Of a stretch of DNA of 64,000 bases, positions 49,437 through 59,751 are shown piece by piece (the stretch's first letter is position 1; every line of letters starts with the position of its first letter). Made by a program: the position numbers and the translations under genes. Below the pieces are notes generated by a model. The model was given only the letters and a program-made list of their open reading frames with translations. It ran no database searches and had not been told where the DNA came from. Source of the DNA: Streptococcus infantis (GTDB lineage Bacteria > Bacillota > Bacilli > Lactobacillales > Streptococcaceae); contig NZ_JAHDAP010000001.1 of assembly GCF_018499575.1 (NCBI RefSeq), positions 1,116,001 through 1,180,000 on the forward strand, written 5' to 3'.

Positions 49437-50768
49437 TTATTCAGCTTCTTCTTCTGATTCAAGTTCTTGGATTTGAACTTTAAGCTTGGTGACACGACCA
49501 TTTTTCACCTTGTCATTTGTCAATGTGATATGCTTATTGCCACTATCTAGCTCATAGCTGAGTTTCTCTGATGTTGGAATGGTTCCCACGCCAGTCAAAT
49601 AATAACCAGCAATAGTATCCACATCGTCACTTTCAAGTTCTACATCAAAGTAGTCATTGAAGTCGTTTAGGGTCATTGTTCCTTGGACAATATGGGTGTC
49701 CTCACCAATGGTATAGACATAGACTTCAGCTCGGTCGGTTTCATCATCAATTTCACCAACAATCTCTTCAAGTAAATCCTCAAGAGTGACCAAACCAGCC
49801 ATTCCTCCATATTCATCGAGAAGAATTGCCATCTGTCTTTGTGAATTTCTTAGTTCTTTTAACAAATCGTCCACAAAAATGGTTTCAGGTACAAAGAGTG
49901 GTTCCTGTAAAATCTTTCTCAAGATGATATTGTCAAAACCATCGGTAAACCCTGCTTTAAGCAGACTCTTGGTATGAATCAAACCAATCACGTTATCCTT
50001 GTCATTATCATAGACAGGAATACGAGAAAAGTTTTGTTTTAAGATACTTTCGATGATCGTTTGAGTGTCATCTTGGATATCCACCATGAAGGCATCTGTT
50101 CGAGGAACCATGACTTCACGCGCCATAAGCTCATCTAGTGAGAAAATCCCCTGTAACATCTCGATTTCATCAGCATCCAAGGTTTCTTCGCTCTTAGTCA
50201 GCATGTACTCAATCTCATCACGAGTCATTTTTTCGTCTGCATCGTCAAATGTCATCGGTGTCAAACGACTCAAAAGATTGGTTGATGCGGAGAGCATCCA
50301 AACAAAGGGACTCACAATCTTACCGAGAGCGATAATAAATGGTACTGTTCGGATGGCCAAGGCATCTTTTAAATTGAGAGCAATGCGTTTCGGATAAAGC
50401 TCGCCAAAAACGATAGAAATATAGGTCAAGAAAGCTAACGATAAGAAGCTAGCTACTGCATAGGCAGTCTCACTATTTCCCATCCAAGAAGCAATCAACT
50501 CTCCAAGTGAATCTGCTAGTTTAGCCCCTGACAAAATCGTAATCAAGGTGATACCAACTTGAATGGTTGATAAAAAGTGATTTGGGTTTTCAAGTACCTT
50601 TAGTAAACGGATATAGCGTCTATCTCCCTCTTCAGCTTTTTGCTCAACACGTGAACGACTAAGTGAAACCAGGGCCATCTCTGTTGCAGAGAAAAAGGCA
50701 TTTAAAAAGGTCAAAACAACTAATAATACAAATTGCAGTAACAAATCCTGACTGCTCGGGTCTTCCAT
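49437..50768 (-). CDS. CNNM/CorC-family membrane protein (hemolysin-related)
   Basis: 443 residues. A DUF21/CNNM membrane domain (about 1-195, four hydrophobic segments, start [23 protein letters not shown]), a CBS pair (about 205-330, with [12 protein letters not shown]) and a C-terminal CorC_HlyC domain (about 350-430). Members transport or regulate Mg2+ and related cations; the old hemolysin label is not functional evidence. Length and domains are normal. GGAGAAGG precedes the ATG. Confidence 0.88.
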   Translation of the reverse strand: MEDPSSQDLLLQFVLLVVLTFLNAFFSATEMALVSLSRSRVEQKAEEGDRRYIRLLKVLENPNHFLSTIQVGITLITILSGAKLADSLGELIASWMGNSETAYAVASFLSLAFLTYISIVFGELYPKRIALNLKDALAIRTVPFIIALGKIVSPFVWMLSASTNLLSRLTPMTFDDADEKMTRDEIEYMLTKSEETLDADEIEMLQGIFSLDELMAREVMVPRTDAFMVDIQDDTQTIIESILKQNFSRIPVYDNDKDNVIGLIHTKSLLKAGFTDGFDNIILRKILQEPLFVPETIFVDDLLKELRNSQRQMAILLDEYGGMAGLVTLEDLLEEIVGEIDDETDRAEVYVYTIGEDTHIVQGTMTLNDFNDYFDVELESDDVDTIAGYYLTGVGTIPTSEKLSYELDSGNKHITLTNDKVKNGRVTKLKVQIQELESEEEAE

Positions 50769-50888
50769 TTTCCTTCTCCTAAAAAGTATAATTGTGACTA
50801 TTATACCATATTTTTTAACTTCTACACATTAAATTACGATTTCAGTAGCAAATCCCCTATCTAAATAAGATAAGGGACTATCTATTCA

Positions 50889-51716
50889 TTAGTCTTTTGT
50901 TACGGTTACTTTGCCTGTTCGGTAGTCTAACTGAATTCCCTTTTGAACGTTAGGAATCACAACATTAAATTCTAATTCCCCGTCAGATGATTTGGCTTCA
51001 ATCTGAGATGCAGAAGGGACCAAATCTTCTTCTGTTGCGTAGAGCAATGTGACACGGTAACGCACGCGCTTATTTTGATCCAAGGCTTTTCGAACTAAAC
51101 TTTCATAGTAGTTTTGTCCCGTTGAATCCTCTGCGCGTGCTTGATTGGCCCAGGCTGTTTGTACAGCGATATTTTTGGGATTGCTAGTAGATGCATCAAA
51201 GCCATCTAAACCGCCAATCAAGGCATAGCCTAACAAGTGTCCTCTATCTACTGCGTGATTGTAAGTTCCTTTTAGATTTTTAACTTGATGCCATCCTGCT
51301 GGCGTCCAAGAGGTTGAGCCATTCCCAGTTTCTTCACGGTCTTTGTACTGTCTTGTTGCTTTTGACATAAGGGCATTGGCTACAGTTGGGACCGTCTCCC
51401 CGCCTACAGTTTTTGTTTTATTATCAGCATAAGGTTTACTTGAAACTTTTGCATCCAGATTAGTCTTATTCCCATTGACAATAAAGGCTCCTGCTCCATT
51501 CCACTCAAGAGTCCCCTTTATTTGTTTTTTTACCGAGTCTGTCAATACACTCTCAGCCAATTCTTGATTTGGAGTATCAAGCGATTGGGATTTCTGCTGT
51601 ACCTGTGTTCGTGGCGTGGCATTCGAAGCCTGCATTTCTTTTATGTAGTAACTTCCTGCCGACAAAAGTAGGAAAATCAGAAGACCTATAAGGGCCTGTC
51701 TGTTTTTTTTATTCAT
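50889..51716 (-). CDS. endA: membrane DNA-entry nuclease EndA
   Basis: 275 residues. An N-terminal membrane anchor ([18 protein letters not shown]) is followed by a ββα-metal nuclease domain with the DRGH motif, catalytic His160. In pneumococcus EndA degrades one strand of incoming DNA during transformation and destroys neutrophil traps. The adjacent epuA and murA match the pneumococcal order. Confidence 0.93.
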   Translation of the reverse strand: MNKKNRQALIGLLIFLLLSAGSYYIKEMQASNATPRTQVQQKSQSLDTPNQELAESVLTDSVKKQIKGTLEWNGAGAFIVNGNKTNLDAKVSSKPYADNKTKTVGGETVPTVANALMSKATRQYKDREETGNGSTSWTPAGWHQVKNLKGTYNHAVDRGHLLGYALIGGLDGFDASTSNPKNIAVQTAWANQARAEDSTGQNYYESLVRKALDQNKRVRYRVTLLYATEEDLVPSASQIEAKSSDGELEFNVVIPNVQKGIQLDYRTGKVTVTKD

Positions 51717-51749
51717 GTTTTCTCCTTCATTTCACTTTCTAGAAAAGAA

Positions 51750-51917
51750 GCTGGGACAAAAGTCCTAGCCTCTCAATTGTCTTTGGATTGTCGATCAAGA
51801 CGCAGTGGCTGAGTGGGCTCTACTACGCTGATTTCATCAGCTTTTACAGCCCTACTCAACTGTGCGGAGGTGGGACAACGAAATCGAATTCTAACGAATT
51901 ACCGATTTCTGTCCCAC
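51750..51917. repeat. intergenic repeat element between epuA and endA
   Basis: It is bounded by GCTGGGACA and TGTCCCAC, an inverted pair. It contains a strong internal hairpin (GTGGGACAACGAAATCG / CGATTTCTGTCCCAC, 51870-51917). A short word of the same type occurs at 61960-61985. I believe it belongs to a dispersed streptococcal repeat family but it does not match what I remember of BOX or RUP. No ORF is visible in it. Confidence 0.55.
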
Positions 51918-51919
51918 TC

Positions 51920-52108
51920 TCATTTTCCTGTAAATTTCGCAATTAACTCATGCCATTTTTCTGGTGCTAAAATTGCCCATGGATCTTGACTCTTGCCTAA
52001 GATACCGTAGCCAATCATCAAGCCAATTCCAAGTGCTAAGACCCCTAGAAGTAGGACAATTATAACTAGTAGGAATCTACGTAATACATAAGATCCTTGT
52101 TTATTCAT
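51920..52108 (-). CDS. epuA: EpuA-family small membrane protein
   Basis: 62 residues from the ATG at 52108 ([15 protein letters not shown]), which overlaps the murA stop by eight bases. One transmembrane helix ([24 protein letters not shown]) and a short external tail with DPWAIL. Databases label this family EpuA or a small RNA-polymerase-beta-associated protein; the function is not settled. Confidence 0.82.
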   Translation of the reverse strand: MNKQGSYVLRRFLLVIIVLLLGVLALGIGLMIGYGILGKSQDPWAILAPEKWHELIAKFTGK

Positions 52109-53387
52109 CTTCATCAGCTTCCACACTTACCCGTTCAATCTTAGCTCCTAGCTGAGCTAATTTTTCATGGAAACGATAATAGCCTCTATCCAAATGGACA
52201 AGTTTTCCAACAACTGTCTCACCCTCGGCCACTAAACCTGTCAATATCAAGGCTGCACTTGCACGAAGGTCTGTAGACAACACTTCTGCCCCTTGGAGAG
52301 GTTGACCTCCAACGATACGAGCTGTATCACGGATAATCTCAGAATGTAAGCCCATACGACGCATTTCTTCTAGATGTTGGAAACGATTCTCAAAGACTGT
52401 CTCAATCATAGTTGATTCACCTTGAGCAACCGTCATAAGAGCAGTAAACTGTGCCTGCATGTCCGTAGGAAACCCTGGATGCGGAAGTGTCTTAACATGA
52501 ACTGCTTTCAGTTTGTCTCGTTGAGAACGGATGCGGATACCTTCATCCTCATCAATGACTTCAACACCCATTTCCTGTAATTTCGCTATCAATGGTCGAT
52601 TGTGTTCCCAGATAGCATCTTGAATTAGGACATCTCCACCTGTCATTGCAGCGGCAACCATGAAAGTCCCTGCTTCAATACGGTCTTGTACAACGTTATG
52701 TGTTGCACCATGCAATTTTTCAACACCAGTGATGGTGATGCTTTCTGTTCCTGCACCTTTGACTTTAGCTCCCATCTTATTTAAAAGAACAGCTAAGTCT
52801 ACAATTTCAGGTTCACGTGCTGCATTTTCAATAACAGTGACTCCATCAGCAAGCGTCGCAGCCATCATTAAGTTTTGGGTTGCTCCAACACTTGGAAAGT
52901 CCATATAGATGTGAGCTCCGTGCAAACGGTCCGCCTTAGCTTCGATATAACCTGCCGTTTGAGTAATCTGAGCTCCCATTGCCTCCAAACCTTTAAGGTG
53001 AAGGTCAATCGGACGACTACCAATTGTACAGCCACCTGGCATCGAAACTTTAGCGTGACCAACTCTAGCTAGGATTGGACCCAAGACTACAATTGAAGCA
53101 CGCATCTTGCTGACATACTTATAAGGTGCTTCTTCTGTGATGTCATCTGTTGCATCTACTTCAATAATATGTGCTTCTTGATCAAAGTCTACTTTGGCAT
53201 TTAAACCACGAACGACCTGGTTCATGGTAAAAACATCTGATAAGATAGGAACATTTTTTAAAACTGTTTTTCCTTCGCTTGCTAAAATCGTCGCCGCAAG
53301 TAGGGGTAAAACTGCATTTTTTGCACCCTCGATGGTGACACTTCCGACAAGGCGATTATCGCCACCTCGAACTACAATTTTTTCCAT
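52101..53387 (-). CDS. murA: UDP-N-acetylglucosamine 1-carboxyvinyltransferase
   Basis: 428 residues. Two inside-out α/β barrels; the catalytic Cys lies in [15 protein letters not shown] (about residue 120), the target of fosfomycin. The start [23 protein letters not shown] is typical. It transfers enolpyruvate to UDP-GlcNAc, the first committed step of peptidoglycan synthesis. Streptococci carry two paralogues; this is the one linked to epuA-endA. Confidence 0.94.
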   Translation of the reverse strand: MEKIVVRGGDNRLVGSVTIEGAKNAVLPLLAATILASEGKTVLKNVPILSDVFTMNQVVRGLNAKVDFDQEAHIIEVDATDDITEEAPYKYVSKMRASIVVLGPILARVGHAKVSMPGGCTIGSRPIDLHLKGLEAMGAQITQTAGYIEAKADRLHGAHIYMDFPSVGATQNLMMAATLADGVTVIENAAREPEIVDLAVLLNKMGAKVKGAGTESITITGVEKLHGATHNVVQDRIEAGTFMVAAAMTGGDVLIQDAIWEHNRPLIAKLQEMGVEVIDEDEGIRIRSQRDKLKAVHVKTLPHPGFPTDMQAQFTALMTVAQGESTMIETVFENRFQHLEEMRRMGLHSEIIRDTARIVGGQPLQGAEVLSTDLRASAALILTGLVAEGETVVGKLVHLDRGYYRFHEKLAQLGAKIERVSVEADEDE

Positions 53388-53411
53388 AACTATTTTCCTT
53401 TACTTTCGAGT

Positions 53412-53642
53412 TTAGAATAATGTCCGTACTGCTTCTTGCCATAATTGGTAGAGATTTAGGAAAAAAGAGCTAATCAGATATCCTAAACCGATACTACACA
53501 ATACGACCAAAAGTCGTACCTTCCTCGCATTGTCCTTAGTCACCTTCAAAATTTGATCCCATTTGACCAAATCTTTCAAGAGTTGAAAAACCAGGTAGAC
53601 AAAAAACATATGACTACTGAGGGTAAAAAACAATTGAATCAT
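53412..53642 (-). CDS. DUF1146 (YwzB-like) membrane protein
   Basis: 76 residues with two hydrophobic helices (LFFTLSSHMFFVYLVFQLL and LLVVLCSIGLGYLISSFFL) around a basic loop. DUF1146 proteins are usually encoded just upstream of murA, as here with 24 bases between. Function is unknown. Confidence 0.85.
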   Translation of the reverse strand: MIQLFFTLSSHMFFVYLVFQLLKDLVKWDQILKVTKDNARKVRLLVVLCSIGLGYLISSFFLNLYQLWQEAVRTLF

Positions 53643-53699
53643 CTGCCTATTATACCATCTTCTTTTTTTCTACGCTAGTCTATGGACTCACACCGTATT

Positions 53700-54737
53700 T
53701 TAGGGGTTGTTTTTCAAGTAGTCAATTGCATCTTGAAGCGTTTTAACTGGAACAATCTTCATGTCCGTTTTAATCATTTCAGCAGCTTCTACAGCCGTGT
53801 CATAATTACTTTTAGCATTGGGATTGGCCTTTTTAGCTTCTTCCGTTACTGGATTGTTAGGAGCAAAGAATACAGTCGCTCCCTTTTTAGCTGCAGCAAC
53901 AACTTTTTTGTCAATCCCACCAATATCGCCAACATTCCCATCTCTATCGATACTTCCTGTACCAGCAATAATGCGTCCGTTTCGAAGAGTTGGGTCTGCA
54001 ATTTGAGTATAGATGGATAAACTAAACATCATTCCTGCACTTGGACCACCAATACCAGCCGTTGAAAACTTGATTGGCACATCACTTGACACTTCTGTGC
54101 GGTCAATTAAACCGATTCCAATACCATTTTTCCCATTTTCCAGAGTAATGATTTTTCCTTCAGCAGTTTTGACTTTCCCGTCCTCTTGATAAGTAACCTT
54201 AACCTTATCACCTAGCGTTTGAGAGTTGACGTAGTCGACCATCTCCTTGGAACTTTCAAAAGTCTTATCATTCACAGCTGTTACAGTGTCAGCAATATTG
54301 AGAATTCCCTTGAAGGTTGAGTTGTCTGTTACGGTCAAAACATAGACTCCCAGGTATTTGAGTTCTATCTCTTTACCCGCCGACTTCAGACCCTGATATT
54401 TGGCCATGTTTTGCGAAGTTTCCATGTAAAACTGGTTGATTCGCATATATTCTGCATCCGAAGAACCCCCTGTCATCTCTTTGGCACTACGAATATCTGT
54501 AAAAGGTGTTAACCAAGCATAAACCAAGTCCACCATTCTAGCGTGTTTAACTCCAACCGTTACAAATTGATAAGAACCCTCTTCTTGGTCCGGTTGGTTA
54601 TTGACTTGTAAAACCTTTCGAATATCTTCTGAAGTCCCTGGCACCTCAATGTAGTAAGGCAGAGGCACCGTAAAAGCGATAAAAGTGACAATAAGCCCGA
54701 TGATTAGATATATGGGCCATCTAGTTTTTTTCTTCAT
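53700..54737 (-). CDS. sepM: SepM-family PDZ/Lon-like membrane protease
   Basis: 345 residues: N-terminal membrane anchor (8-28), PDZ domain (about 125-205, [15 protein letters not shown]) and a Lon-type proteolytic domain with Ser in IGGPSAGMM and Lys in [10 protein letters not shown], a Ser-Lys dyad. In S. mutans SepM trims the competence pheromone CSP; whether this one has a pheromone substrate is not visible. It overlaps coaD by 17 bases. Confidence 0.88.
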   Translation of the reverse strand: MKKKTRWPIYLIIGLIVTFIAFTVPLPYYIEVPGTSEDIRKVLQVNNQPDQEEGSYQFVTVGVKHARMVDLVYAWLTPFTDIRSAKEMTGGSSDAEYMRINQFYMETSQNMAKYQGLKSAGKEIELKYLGVYVLTVTDNSTFKGILNIADTVTAVNDKTFESSKEMVDYVNSQTLGDKVKVTYQEDGKVKTAEGKIITLENGKNGIGIGLIDRTEVSSDVPIKFSTAGIGGPSAGMMFSLSIYTQIADPTLRNGRIIAGTGSIDRDGNVGDIGGIDKKVVAAAKKGATVFFAPNNPVTEEAKKANPNAKSNYDTAVEAAEMIKTDMKIVPVKTLQDAIDYLKNNP

Positions 54738-55209
54738 TGTTTAACTCCTCCAAGACAGCATTTGGTACATACTCGCTGATATCTTGACCAAATTTCAATA
54801 GTTCTCTCACAGCTGAAGAGCTGATGTAAATATGCTCTGGTCGAGCATGGAGATAGACTGTCTCAATTTCTCCTGCTAATTGATGGTTATAAAAATCAAA
54901 ACTGGCTTCGTACTGAAGATCAGTCGCATTACGCAAGCCACGCACCAAAACCTCTACACCTAGTTTTCTAGCAACATCAACGACTAATTCATCATGAGAG
55001 GATATGACCTGAACATTTTTTAGATGTGCCACTGCTTTTTCAACAGTCTTTAGCCGACTTTCTATCGGTAAAAATCCATTTTTGTGTGGATTATAAAAAA
55101 TTCCCACATACAATTGATCAAAGAGCTTACTTGCACGCTCGATGAGATCCAAATGACCATTGGTCATTGGATCAAAAGAACCTGTAAATAGGCCAATTTT
55201 ATCTGACAT
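54721..55209 (-). CDS. coaD: phosphopantetheine adenylyltransferase
   Basis: 162 residues. The nucleotidyltransferase motifs are present: [17 protein letters not shown] and, near the C-terminus, [10 protein letters not shown]. It makes dephospho-CoA from 4'-phosphopantetheine and ATP, the penultimate step of CoA synthesis. It overlaps rsmD and sepM. Confidence 0.95.
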   Translation of the reverse strand: MSDKIGLFTGSFDPMTNGHLDLIERASKLFDQLYVGIFYNPHKNGFLPIESRLKTVEKAVAHLKNVQVISSHDELVVDVARKLGVEVLVRGLRNATDLQYEASFDFYNHQLAGEIETVYLHARPEHIYISSSAVRELLKFGQDISEYVPNAVLEELNNEEKN

Positions 55210-55738
55210 AAACCGTCACCTTACTAATCCCATATATTTTTTCCTTCCAAATGCCCAAACAGGCAATTTCTTCTGGAAGTTCTACTGATTTATCGGTCTC
55301 GCAAACCACCATGACATCATCTGAAAAAAGATCACGCTCAGCCATTTTTTCAATGTCAGATACGATCTGTTCCTTTGCATAGGGAGGGTCCAAAAAGATG
55401 AGATCAAAGACACCATCCACCTGCTCCAATGCACGACTGGATTCCATTTTCAATAATTGAAACTTAGATGTCTCCTTGGTCATCCTGATATTTTCTACCA
55501 CAATCTCCTGGGCTCGGCGATCCTTCTCGACTAGAACAGCGCTCGACATTCCTCTTGAAACTGCTTCAATGGATAAGCCACCACTACCAGCATAGAGGTC
55601 TAGCACACGCCCTCCTTCAAAGTAGGGACCAATCATATTGAAGATAGCTCCTCGGACTTTGTCCGATGTCGGTCTCGTCGTTTTCCCGTCCAAGGTCTTT
55701 AAAGGACGGCCTCCGTAGATTCCTGATACGATTTTCAT
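55199..55738 (-). CDS. rsmD: 16S rRNA (guanine966-N2)-methyltransferase RsmD
   Basis: 179 residues from the ATG at 55738 ([15 protein letters not shown]); the longer reading runs through the promoter. SAM-binding [15 protein letters not shown] and catalytic [11 protein letters not shown] are present. It methylates G966 of 16S rRNA. The -10 TATAAT ends only seven bases before the ATG, so the message should have no or almost no leader. Confidence 0.92.
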   Translation of the reverse strand: MKIVSGIYGGRPLKTLDGKTTRPTSDKVRGAIFNMIGPYFEGGRVLDLYAGSGGLSIEAVSRGMSSAVLVEKDRRAQEIVVENIRMTKETSKFQLLKMESSRALEQVDGVFDLIFLDPPYAKEQIVSDIEKMAERDLFSDDVMVVCETDKSVELPEEIACLGIWKEKIYGISKVTVYVR

Positions 55739-55745
55739 AAGGTAT

Positions 55746-55754
55746 ATTATACCA
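55746..55754 (-). promoter_or_regulatory. promoter abutting the rsmD start
   Basis: Minus strand TGGTATAAT, an extended -10 with TATAAT at 55751-55746. The A of the rsmD ATG is at 55738, so the expected transcription start coincides with it or lies one base before. No Shine-Dalgarno sequence is present. Confidence 0.6.
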
Positions 55755-55773
55755 AATTCTGATGAAATAAGAA

Positions 55774-55795
55774 AATCGAACCTATCGGTTCGATT
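55774..55795 (-). terminator. terminator of asnA
   Basis: AATCGAACC / GGTTCGATT with a GATA loop and TTTCTTATTT on the minus strand, directly after the asnA stop. Confidence 0.75.
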
Positions 55796-55797
55796 CT

Positions 55798-56790
55798 TTA
55801 AAGAATATTTTCGTAAGTATCTCTGACTTCTTGTGGCCAAACACTAGTTTGGACTTCACCGATGTGCTTCTTACGAAGCAAGAACATCGCCATACGTGAC
55901 TGTCCAATCCCTCCACCAATTGTCAATGGGAAGAGTCCGTTCAAGAGAGCCCTATGCCATTCTAGGGATAAACGGTCTTCATCTCCTGTAATCGCAACCT
56001 GACGACGAAGGGTGTCTTCATCAACACGAATTCCCATAGAAGACAACTCAAAGGCTGCACCTAAGTTATCATTCCAAACAAGAATATCTCCATTTAATCC
56101 CTTATATCCATTTTCAGATTCTGTTGTCCAGTCATCATAGTCTGGTGCACGTCCGTCATGGGGTTTTCCATCTGACAATACGCCACCGATACCAATCAAG
56201 AAAACTGCACCGAATTCCTTACAGATAGCATTTTCACGTTCTTTTGGAGTTAAGTCTGGATAGCGTTCTACCAATTCTTCAGTATGGATAAAGGTAATTT
56301 GCTTCGGCAAGATTGACTCAATATCATAGCGGGCTTCGACTGCCAACTCTGTCAAACGAATAGCCTTATAAATCTTTTCAACGGTTTCCTTGAGGTAGGC
56401 TAGATTACGGTGCCCATTAGGAATGACCTTTTCCCAGTCCCACTGGTCAACATAAACCGAGTGAGTCGCATCTAGTGAGTCTTCGTCTGGACGAAGGGCC
56501 TTCATGTGAACAAAGAGGCCTTCTCCCTCACCAAAACCAAAACGAGCCAAGGTATGGCGTTTCCACTTAGCAAGTGAATGCACCACTTCATAGGTTTCAT
56601 TAGGAATTTGCAGAACTTTAACAGATACTGGGTGTTCAATCCCTGAAAGGTTATCCTGCATCCCGTCCCCAACCTTGCTCAAGATTGGTCCCTGTACTTC
56701 TACGACTTCTAACTTATCTTTCAAATATTGGGTAAAGGTATTTTTTACAAAGGAAATCTCTTCTTGCTGATGGATAAAACTTTTCTTCAT
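55798..56790 (-). CDS. asnA: aspartate-ammonia ligase
   Basis: 330 residues, class-II tRNA-synthetase-like fold, start [36 protein letters not shown], with [13 protein letters not shown] and the final [14 protein letters not shown] motif 3. It makes asparagine from aspartate, ammonia and ATP in the cytosol. It is a single-gene unit with hairpin terminators on both sides. Confidence 0.95.
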   Translation of the reverse strand: MKKSFIHQQEEISFVKNTFTQYLKDKLEVVEVQGPILSKVGDGMQDNLSGIEHPVSVKVLQIPNETYEVVHSLAKWKRHTLARFGFGEGEGLFVHMKALRPDEDSLDATHSVYVDQWDWEKVIPNGHRNLAYLKETVEKIYKAIRLTELAVEARYDIESILPKQITFIHTEELVERYPDLTPKERENAICKEFGAVFLIGIGGVLSDGKPHDGRAPDYDDWTTESENGYKGLNGDILVWNDNLGAAFELSSMGIRVDEDTLRRQVAITGDEDRLSLEWHRALLNGLFPLTIGGGIGQSRMAMFLLRKKHIGEVQTSVWPQEVRDTYENIL

Positions 56791-56860
56791 ACATTGCTCC
56801 TTTTGAATAATAAAAAGATTATACCTTTTTGTCAGTAAAAATGAAAGTAAAAATTAAAAA

Positions 56861-56878
56861 AGAGCTCATTTGAGCTCT
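56861..56878 (-). terminator. terminator of the BI-1 family gene
   Basis: AGAGCTCA / TGAGCTCT followed by TTTTTAATTTTT on the minus strand, eight bases after the stop. Confidence 0.75.
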
Positions 56879-56885
56879 AAAAGTA

Positions 56886-57569
56886 TTAATCGTTTCTTCC
56901 AAAAATTCGTAAGAAGCTAAGGAAGAGGTTGATAAAGTCGAGGTAGAGGCTAAGTGCTAAAGAAATTGCCCAACCAGTAGCTACCTGGCCATCTGACTCT
57001 TCGTAAACATAACGAATTTTTTGATTATCCCAAGCAATCAATCCTGAAAAGACAAGAACCATAATGATACTAATGATATAGTCCATTAGGTCACTATTTA
57101 AGAAGATATTGACAACCATGGCTAGTATCAAACCAAATAAGGCTGCAATCAAAGCACGACCAATTCCGCTCAAATCCTTTTTGATGACTACACCTACGAT
57201 TGCCATGACAAAGAAGAGGGCCGCGCTAGAGATAAAGGCTGTCAGAACTGTCCCTGGAAGATAAAGCGACACAATGAAGCTTAGTGAAAAACCATTGACC
57301 GCTGAATATAGTAGGAATATCGGAAGGGTTGCTGGACTATTCTTTGCTGCTAAACCACTTGCAAAAATCACTAGCGCAACTTCAACAATTCCTGTTACGA
57401 TTAGCCATACGCGAGCGTTAAGCATTAACTGAACAAGAAGATCTTGGAAGGTTGTTAACATTAGGGCTGAAACAAGAGCAGATAAGGCAATTCCAATCCC
57501 TACAAAAGTATAGACTTTTGCATAAAATTGATTCAAACCTGAACGTTCTTGAATAATTGTTTGATTCAT
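56886..57569 (-). CDS. Bax inhibitor-1/YccA family membrane protein
   Basis: 227 residues, seven hydrophobic segments and the conserved C-terminal SLYLDFINLFLSFLRIFGRND. BsYetJ-type homologues are pH-sensitive calcium-leak channels; YccA of E. coli inhibits FtsH. Which role applies is not visible. It is a single-gene unit. Confidence 0.88.
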   Translation of the reverse strand: MNQTIIQERSGLNQFYAKVYTFVGIGIALSALVSALMLTTFQDLLVQLMLNARVWLIVTGIVEVALVIFASGLAAKNSPATLPIFLLYSAVNGFSLSFIVSLYLPGTVLTAFISSAALFFVMAIVGVVIKKDLSGIGRALIAALFGLILAMVVNIFLNSDLMDYIISIIMVLVFSGLIAWDNQKIRYVYEESDGQVATGWAISLALSLYLDFINLFLSFLRIFGRND

Positions 57570-57621
57570 ATTTTTTCTCCTTATGAAATCTTTTTACTGA
57601 TTATAACAAAAATTAAAACAT

Positions 57622-58362
57622 TTAACTCAAATAAAACATGAGTATACCTGCCGCGATGGCAACATTGAGACTTTCCGCCTGTCCCTTCATACTGATATGA
57701 ACCAGTTGGTCTGCCTGGTCTGCCATGAATGGACTAATGCCTTGACCTTCATTTCCCATAACTAGGGCAAAATTCTCTAGCCGAGCAAGCTCACGATAGT
57801 CTTTAGAGTTTTGTGATAAGGTGGTTGCCAGAATTGATAAATTGCTCTTTTTAGCCTCTTCTACAAATGTTTCAACAGGCATGCGATAAATCGGCAAATG
57901 GAAATGGCTGCCCTGCATGGAACGAAGTGTTTTGAGACTATAGATATCTGCAGACTTACTTGAGACAATGACTCCTGAAAATCCAGCTGCATCTGCCGTC
58001 CGAATCATAGTTCCCACATTCCCTGGATCCTGCACATCTTCTAAGAAGAGATACTTTCCTTGGCTCAAATCCGGCAACTGATCTTCTTCCTTTTGAACAA
58101 TAGCAACGATGCCCTGAGGAGTTTGTGAATCCGCTAAATCAAGTAAGATTTCTTCCGACACAAAGACAGTCTGAGGATAAGTTCCTAATTTTTCCTCATG
58201 TTCTGCCAAGGCAAAAATTTTCTCAATCGTTGCTCCTGCCTGAACAGCTTCTTCGAACAAATGCCAGCCCTCAATTAAATAAGAAGATTTTCGATATTTT
58301 TTTTGATGCAATTTCTTGGCATTTTTTACCACAGAATTCGCTTTAGAGGTTATAATAGTCAT
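57622..58362 (-). CDS. TrmH-family RNA 2'-O-methyltransferase
   Basis: 246 residues from the ATG at 58362 (MTIITSKANSVVKN). The N-terminal substrate-binding domain is followed by a SPOUT domain with motif 1 LEDVQDPGNVGTMIRTADA, motif 2 VMGNEGQGIS and motif 3 SLNVAIAAGILMF, which makes the trefoil-knot SAM site. It is likely a 23S rRNA ribose methyltransferase. The -10 sits six bases before the ATG and no Shine-Dalgarno is present, suggesting a leaderless message. Confidence 0.88.
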   Translation of the reverse strand: MTIITSKANSVVKNAKKLHQKKYRKSSYLIEGWHLFEEAVQAGATIEKIFALAEHEEKLGTYPQTVFVSEEILLDLADSQTPQGIVAIVQKEEDQLPDLSQGKYLFLEDVQDPGNVGTMIRTADAAGFSGVIVSSKSADIYSLKTLRSMQGSHFHLPIYRMPVETFVEEAKKSNLSILATTLSQNSKDYRELARLENFALVMGNEGQGISPFMADQADQLVHISMKGQAESLNVAIAAGILMFYLS

Positions 58363-58368
58363 AGGAGT

Positions 58369-58377
58369 ATTATAACA
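58369..58377 (-). promoter_or_regulatory. promoter abutting the TrmH-family gene start
   Basis: Minus strand TGTTATAAT with TATAAT at 58374-58369, six bases before the ATG (58362). A plus-strand TATAAT (58351-58356) inside the first codons faces it and could serve acyP. Confidence 0.5.
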
Positions 58378-58395
58378 CAATCAAGGAGGTTTGGT

Positions 58396-58674
58396 ATGCA
58401 AAAGGTCAAAATGATTGCACAGGGGCGCGTCCAAGGTGTTGGCTTTCGCTGGGGTGTTTATACCCTTGCTCTCGAACTAGGCGGAATCACCGGTCGGGTC
58501 TGGAACAATGATGACGGCACCGTCGAAATTCTTGCCCAGGCTGAGTCTTCAGCTATCATGGCTAAGTTCATCCAAGAAATCCGAAAAGGTCCTACTCCCT
58601 TCTCAAAAGTAACCTATCTCGACGTCCAATTGAGCAACTTTCCATCCTATTCAGATTTCAAAGTCGCAAATTAG
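58396..58674 (+). CDS. acyP: acylphosphatase
   Basis: 92 residues from the ATG at 58396 after AAGGAGGT. The signature GRVQGVGFRWGVYTLA contains the catalytic Arg, and WNNDDGTVEI has the Asn. It hydrolyses acyl phosphates. It is divergent from the TrmH gene with only 33 bases between start codons. Confidence 0.92.
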   Translation: MQKVKMIAQGRVQGVGFRWGVYTLALELGGITGRVWNNDDGTVEILAQAESSAIMAKFIQEIRKGPTPFSKVTYLDVQLSNFPSYSDFKVAN

Positions 58675-58751
58675 GTCTCTAGAACTATTGTATATTTTCA
58701 AAAAAAACAGTAGAATAGAAAGGTATAATTTTTTAAGAAGGAATAAAAACA

Positions 58752-59678
58752 GTGAAATCAATTAAACGAATCGCCCTCTCAGTCATGGGAGTGGCTATGC
58801 TATTAGTCTTGACAGGCTGTGTCCAGGTTGATAAAACGACTGGACAACCAACAGGATTTATTTGGAATACAATTGGAGCACCTATGGCTGAAGCTATCAA
58901 GTACTTTGCTACTGATAAAGGGCTAGGCTTCGGGGTCGCTATTATTATCGTAACCATTATCGTCCGCTTGATTATTTTACCACTTGGTATCTACCAATCA
59001 TGGAAGGCAACTCTTCACTCTGAAAAGATGAACGCCCTCAAGCATGTTCTTGAGCCACATCAAACTCGTCTGAAAGAAGCAACTACTCAGGAAGAAAAAC
59101 TAGAAGCCCAACAAGCTCTCTTTGCTGCTCAAAAAGAGCACGGTATTAGTATGTTTGGTGGTGTAGGATGTTTCCCTATCCTCATTCAAATGCCTTTCTT
59201 CTCTGCCATCTACTTTGCTGCTCAACATACAGAAGGTGTTTCTGAAGCTAGCTTCTTAGGAATTGCATTGGGATCTCCAAGTTGGATTCTCATTGCCTGC
59301 GCAGGTGTTCTCTACTACATCCAATCACTCCTTTCTCTACACGGAGTTGAGGACGAGACTCAAAGAGAACAACTTAAGAAGATGATTTACATGAGTCCAA
59401 TGATGATCGTCATGTTCTCTATCTTCTCACCAGCCAGCGTTACACTTTACTGGGTTGTCGGTGGTTTCATGATGATCCTTCAACAATTCATCGTCAACTA
59501 CATCATTCGTCCAAAACTTCGTAAAAAAGTACGCGAAGAATTTGCAAAGAACCCACCAAAAGCAAGTAAAACTTCAGGTACTCGTAAAGATGTAACCCCT
59601 GAATCAGCAGCAGTTATCTCAACTTCTAATAAAAAGAAAAACAAAAAACGCAATTCTGGAAAACAACATTCTAGATAA
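58752..59678 (+). CDS. yidC: YidC/Oxa1-family membrane protein insertase (lipoprotein)
   Basis: 308 residues from a GTG at 58752 after AAGAAGGA. The signal peptide has the lipobox LTGC, followed by five membrane helices of the YidC core and a Lys/Arg-rich C-terminal tail (NKKKNKKRNSGKQHSR) that binds ribosomes. The positively charged groove Arg is in VTIIVRLIILPLG. It inserts membrane proteins alone or with SecYEG. Streptococci have two; the acyP-linked copy is usually YidC1-like. Confidence 0.93.
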   Translation: MKSIKRIALSVMGVAMLLVLTGCVQVDKTTGQPTGFIWNTIGAPMAEAIKYFATDKGLGFGVAIIIVTIIVRLIILPLGIYQSWKATLHSEKMNALKHVLEPHQTRLKEATTQEEKLEAQQALFAAQKEHGISMFGGVGCFPILIQMPFFSAIYFAAQHTEGVSEASFLGIALGSPSWILIACAGVLYYIQSLLSLHGVEDETQREQLKKMIYMSPMMIVMFSIFSPASVTLYWVVGGFMMILQQFIVNYIIRPKLRKKVREEFAKNPPKASKTSGTRKDVTPESAAVISTSNKKKNKKRNSGKQHSR

Positions 59679-59683
59679 AAATA

Positions 59684-59715
59684 AAAGGCTTAGCATTTTG
59701 GCTAAGCTTTTTTGA
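59684..59715 (+). terminator. terminator of yidC
   Basis: GCTTAGC / GCTAAGC with a six-base loop and seven T. Confidence 0.75.
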
Positions 59716-59720
59716 TACCA

Positions 59721-59747
59721 GAAAAGCCCGATGTCCCCATCAGGCTT
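59721..59747 (-). terminator. terminator of pflA
   Basis: Minus strand AAGCCTGATG / CATCGGGCTT (one G-T pair), GGGA loop, then TTTTC; five bases after the pflA stop. Together with the yidC terminator it separates two convergent genes. Confidence 0.7.
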
Positions 59748-59751
59748 CTTT

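Noticed and set aside
49437..50768. Hemolysin virulence factor
   Set aside because: The domains are CNNM, CBS pair and CorC_HlyC, a cation transport family; the hemolysin name is historical.
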